Assembly: GCA_003449195.1 (NCBI GenBank)
Contig: DMID01000067.1
Span: 1-6,263 of the forward strand
Source of the DNA: Lysobacteraceae bacterium
Lineage (GTDB): Bacteria > Pseudomonadota > Gammaproteobacteria > Xanthomonadales > Xanthomonadaceae
Length of the DNA: 6,263 bases
Reading direction: 5' to 3'
The notes under the pieces were generated by a model that was given only the letters and a program-made list of their open reading frames with translations, was not told where the DNA came from and did no database searches. Below, in pieces: positions 5,445 to 6,263 of the stretch. Positions within the stretch are counted from its first letter, which is position 1. The number at the start of each line of letters is the position of its first letter. Made by a program: the position numbers and the translations under genes.

Positions 5445-6263
5445 CACGCCGTCTCCGCCGATGCACGGCGGGCGCCGCCGAGATAGCGTTCGCGCTTCTT
5501 CGGCCGCAACCGGTGCAGGTCGAGCTCGATCAGGCCGTCCACCGAATCGGCGAACGCCGGGTCCACGCCGAACGCCAGGAAACGCGCGCCACCGGGCTCG
5601 CAAAGATCGGTGTACTGTTTGTAAAGCATCGGCAGCGTGGCGCCGAGCGCATCGAGGTTGCCCTTGAGCACGCGGAAGGCGGTATCGCTGTCGCAACCGG
5701 AAAAGGCCGGCGGCGCGGCGCGGTAGGCGAACGGGCGTCTGGATGCCACCTCGCCCTCTGTACCGTAGAAGCGCGAGTAGTAGGCCACGATCTGCTCGCG
5801 CGCCTCCACCGGCAACGCCGCACTGATGGACACCGCGCCGAAGAGGTAGCGCACGCCGGGATGGCGTACCAGCCACGCACCGATGCCCTGCCACAGGTAA
5901 TCGATGCTGCGGCTGCCCCAGTAATCGGGCACCACGAAGCTGCGCCCCAGCTCCATGCCCTCGGCGATGCGCGGGATCGAGGCATCCGAGTAGTGGAACA
6001 GGCCGGCGGTATAGAAACCGGGCAGGCCGCGTTCGGCCAGCACGCGCACGCCGTGGGCGATGCGATAGGCGCCGGCGATGCGGCCGGCCGCGTCGTCCCA
6101 CAGCACGATGTGCTCGTACCACGCATCGAAACGGTCCAGATCGATGCGCCGCCCGGTGCCCTCGCCGACCGCGCGGAAAGTCAGCTCGCGCAAGCGCCCG
6201 ATCTCGCGCAGCAGCGGCGCATCCGGGCGCAGCTGGCCGACGCGGATCTGCTTGCCGTCGCCG
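5444..6263 (-). CDS. GNAT-type N-acyltransferase (OlsB-like domain), C-terminal part
   Basis: The visible 272 residues match the acyl-ACP-dependent GNAT acyltransferases once called putative hemolysins, the group that includes ornithine-lipid synthase OlsB. Seen are DLDRFDAWYEHIVLWD (41-56 of the visible part), the strand RIAGAYRI, MELGRSFVVP (103-112) and LFGAVSISA (140-148), the acyl-CoA/ACP-binding core. The reading frame is open to the right edge of the window, and GDGKQIRVGQLRPDAALLRE precedes the domain, so the TTG near 6193 is not the start. In related proteins an N-terminal PlsC-like lysophospholipid acyltransferase domain precedes this region, as in the bifunctional OlsF of Serratia; whether it does here lies outside the window. 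The likely role is N-acylation of an amino acid or transfer of acyl chains in making aminolipids. It ends at 5444-5446 and overlaps the phosphoesterase start. The product identity (ornithine, glycine or another aminolipid) is open. Confidence 0.82.
   Translation of the reverse strand, partial: GDGKQIRVGQLRPDAPLLREIGRLRELTFRAVGEGTGRRIDLDRFDAWYEHIVLWDDAAGRIAGAYRIAHGVRVLAERGLPGFYTAGLFHYSDASIPRIAEGMELGRSFVVPDYWGSRSIDYLWQGIGAWLVRHPGVRYLFGAVSISAALPVEAREQIVAYYSRFYGTEGEVASRRPFAYRAAPPAFSGCDSDTAFRVLKGNLDALGATLPMLYKQYTDLCEPGGARFLAFGVDPAFADSVDGLIELDLHRLRPKKRERYLGGARRASAETA
5453..5456 (-). promoter_or_regulatory. Ribosome binding site of the metallophosphoesterase
   Basis: GGAG on the minus strand, 8 bases before the ATG at 5444 and inside the last codons of the acyltransferase gene. 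It fixes the phosphoesterase start and supports coupling across the TGATG overlap. Confidence 0.65.

Noticed and set aside
4623..6122. The phosphoesterase frame extended upstream to give 499 residues.
   Set aside because: The upstream half is an Arg/Ala-rich out-of-frame reading of the acyltransferase gene. The phosphoesterase domain begins at the ATG at 5444, with its own ribosome site.

Overview
This GC-rich window looks like chromosomal DNA of a gammaproteobacterium, most likely of the Xanthomonadaceae/Lysobacteraceae. That placement is inferred from the protein style (a large TonB-dependent receptor, a DusB of the proteobacterial type, a PlsC/GNAT-type acyltransferase tail), from the high GC third positions and from the GC-rich terminator hairpins. 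No 16S or other marker gene is present to prove it. I see no mobile element, CRISPR array, tRNA or rRNA.

Layout, left to right. (1) Bases 1-707, plus strand: the last 234 codons of dusB, a tRNA-dihydrouridine synthase whose N-terminus lies outside the window. (2) A strong hairpin at 722-750 separates it from the convergent minus-strand genes. (3) 781-1731, minus: a secreted lipoprotein with an intact endonuclease/exonuclease/phosphatase (EEP) catalytic domain. (4) A second, closely similar hairpin at 1781-1817 follows the next gene. (5) 1859-4342, minus: a full-length, 827-residue TonB-dependent outer-membrane receptor of unknown substrate. (6) 4343-4622: a 280-base regulatory region holding an extended -10 promoter, a CRP/Clp-like site and a structured leader. 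The leader contains a probable 31-codon peptide whose stop overlaps the receptor's start codon. (7) 4623-5444, minus: a calcineurin-type metallophosphoesterase related to LpxH. (8) 5444-6263, minus: the C-terminal part of an OlsB-type GNAT N-acyltransferase, running off the window edge and sharing one base with gene 7.

The genes fall into three units. dusB is housekeeping RNA modification. The acyltransferase and phosphoesterase form a translationally coupled pair that probably acts on membrane lipids or lipid phosphates. The receptor and the EEP lipoprotein lie in the same direction and may cooperate in taking up a phosphorylated or nucleic-acid-type nutrient, but an apparent terminator between them means they are not simply one operon.

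The least ordinary part of the window is the receptor's leader. A perfect Shine-Dalgarno sits inside a hairpin. It precedes a short ORF that runs through two mutually exclusive hairpins and a U-rich tract (four Phe codons in a row) and ends at TGATG on the receptor start. This resembles a translation-dependent attenuator coupled to a TonB-dependent receptor.
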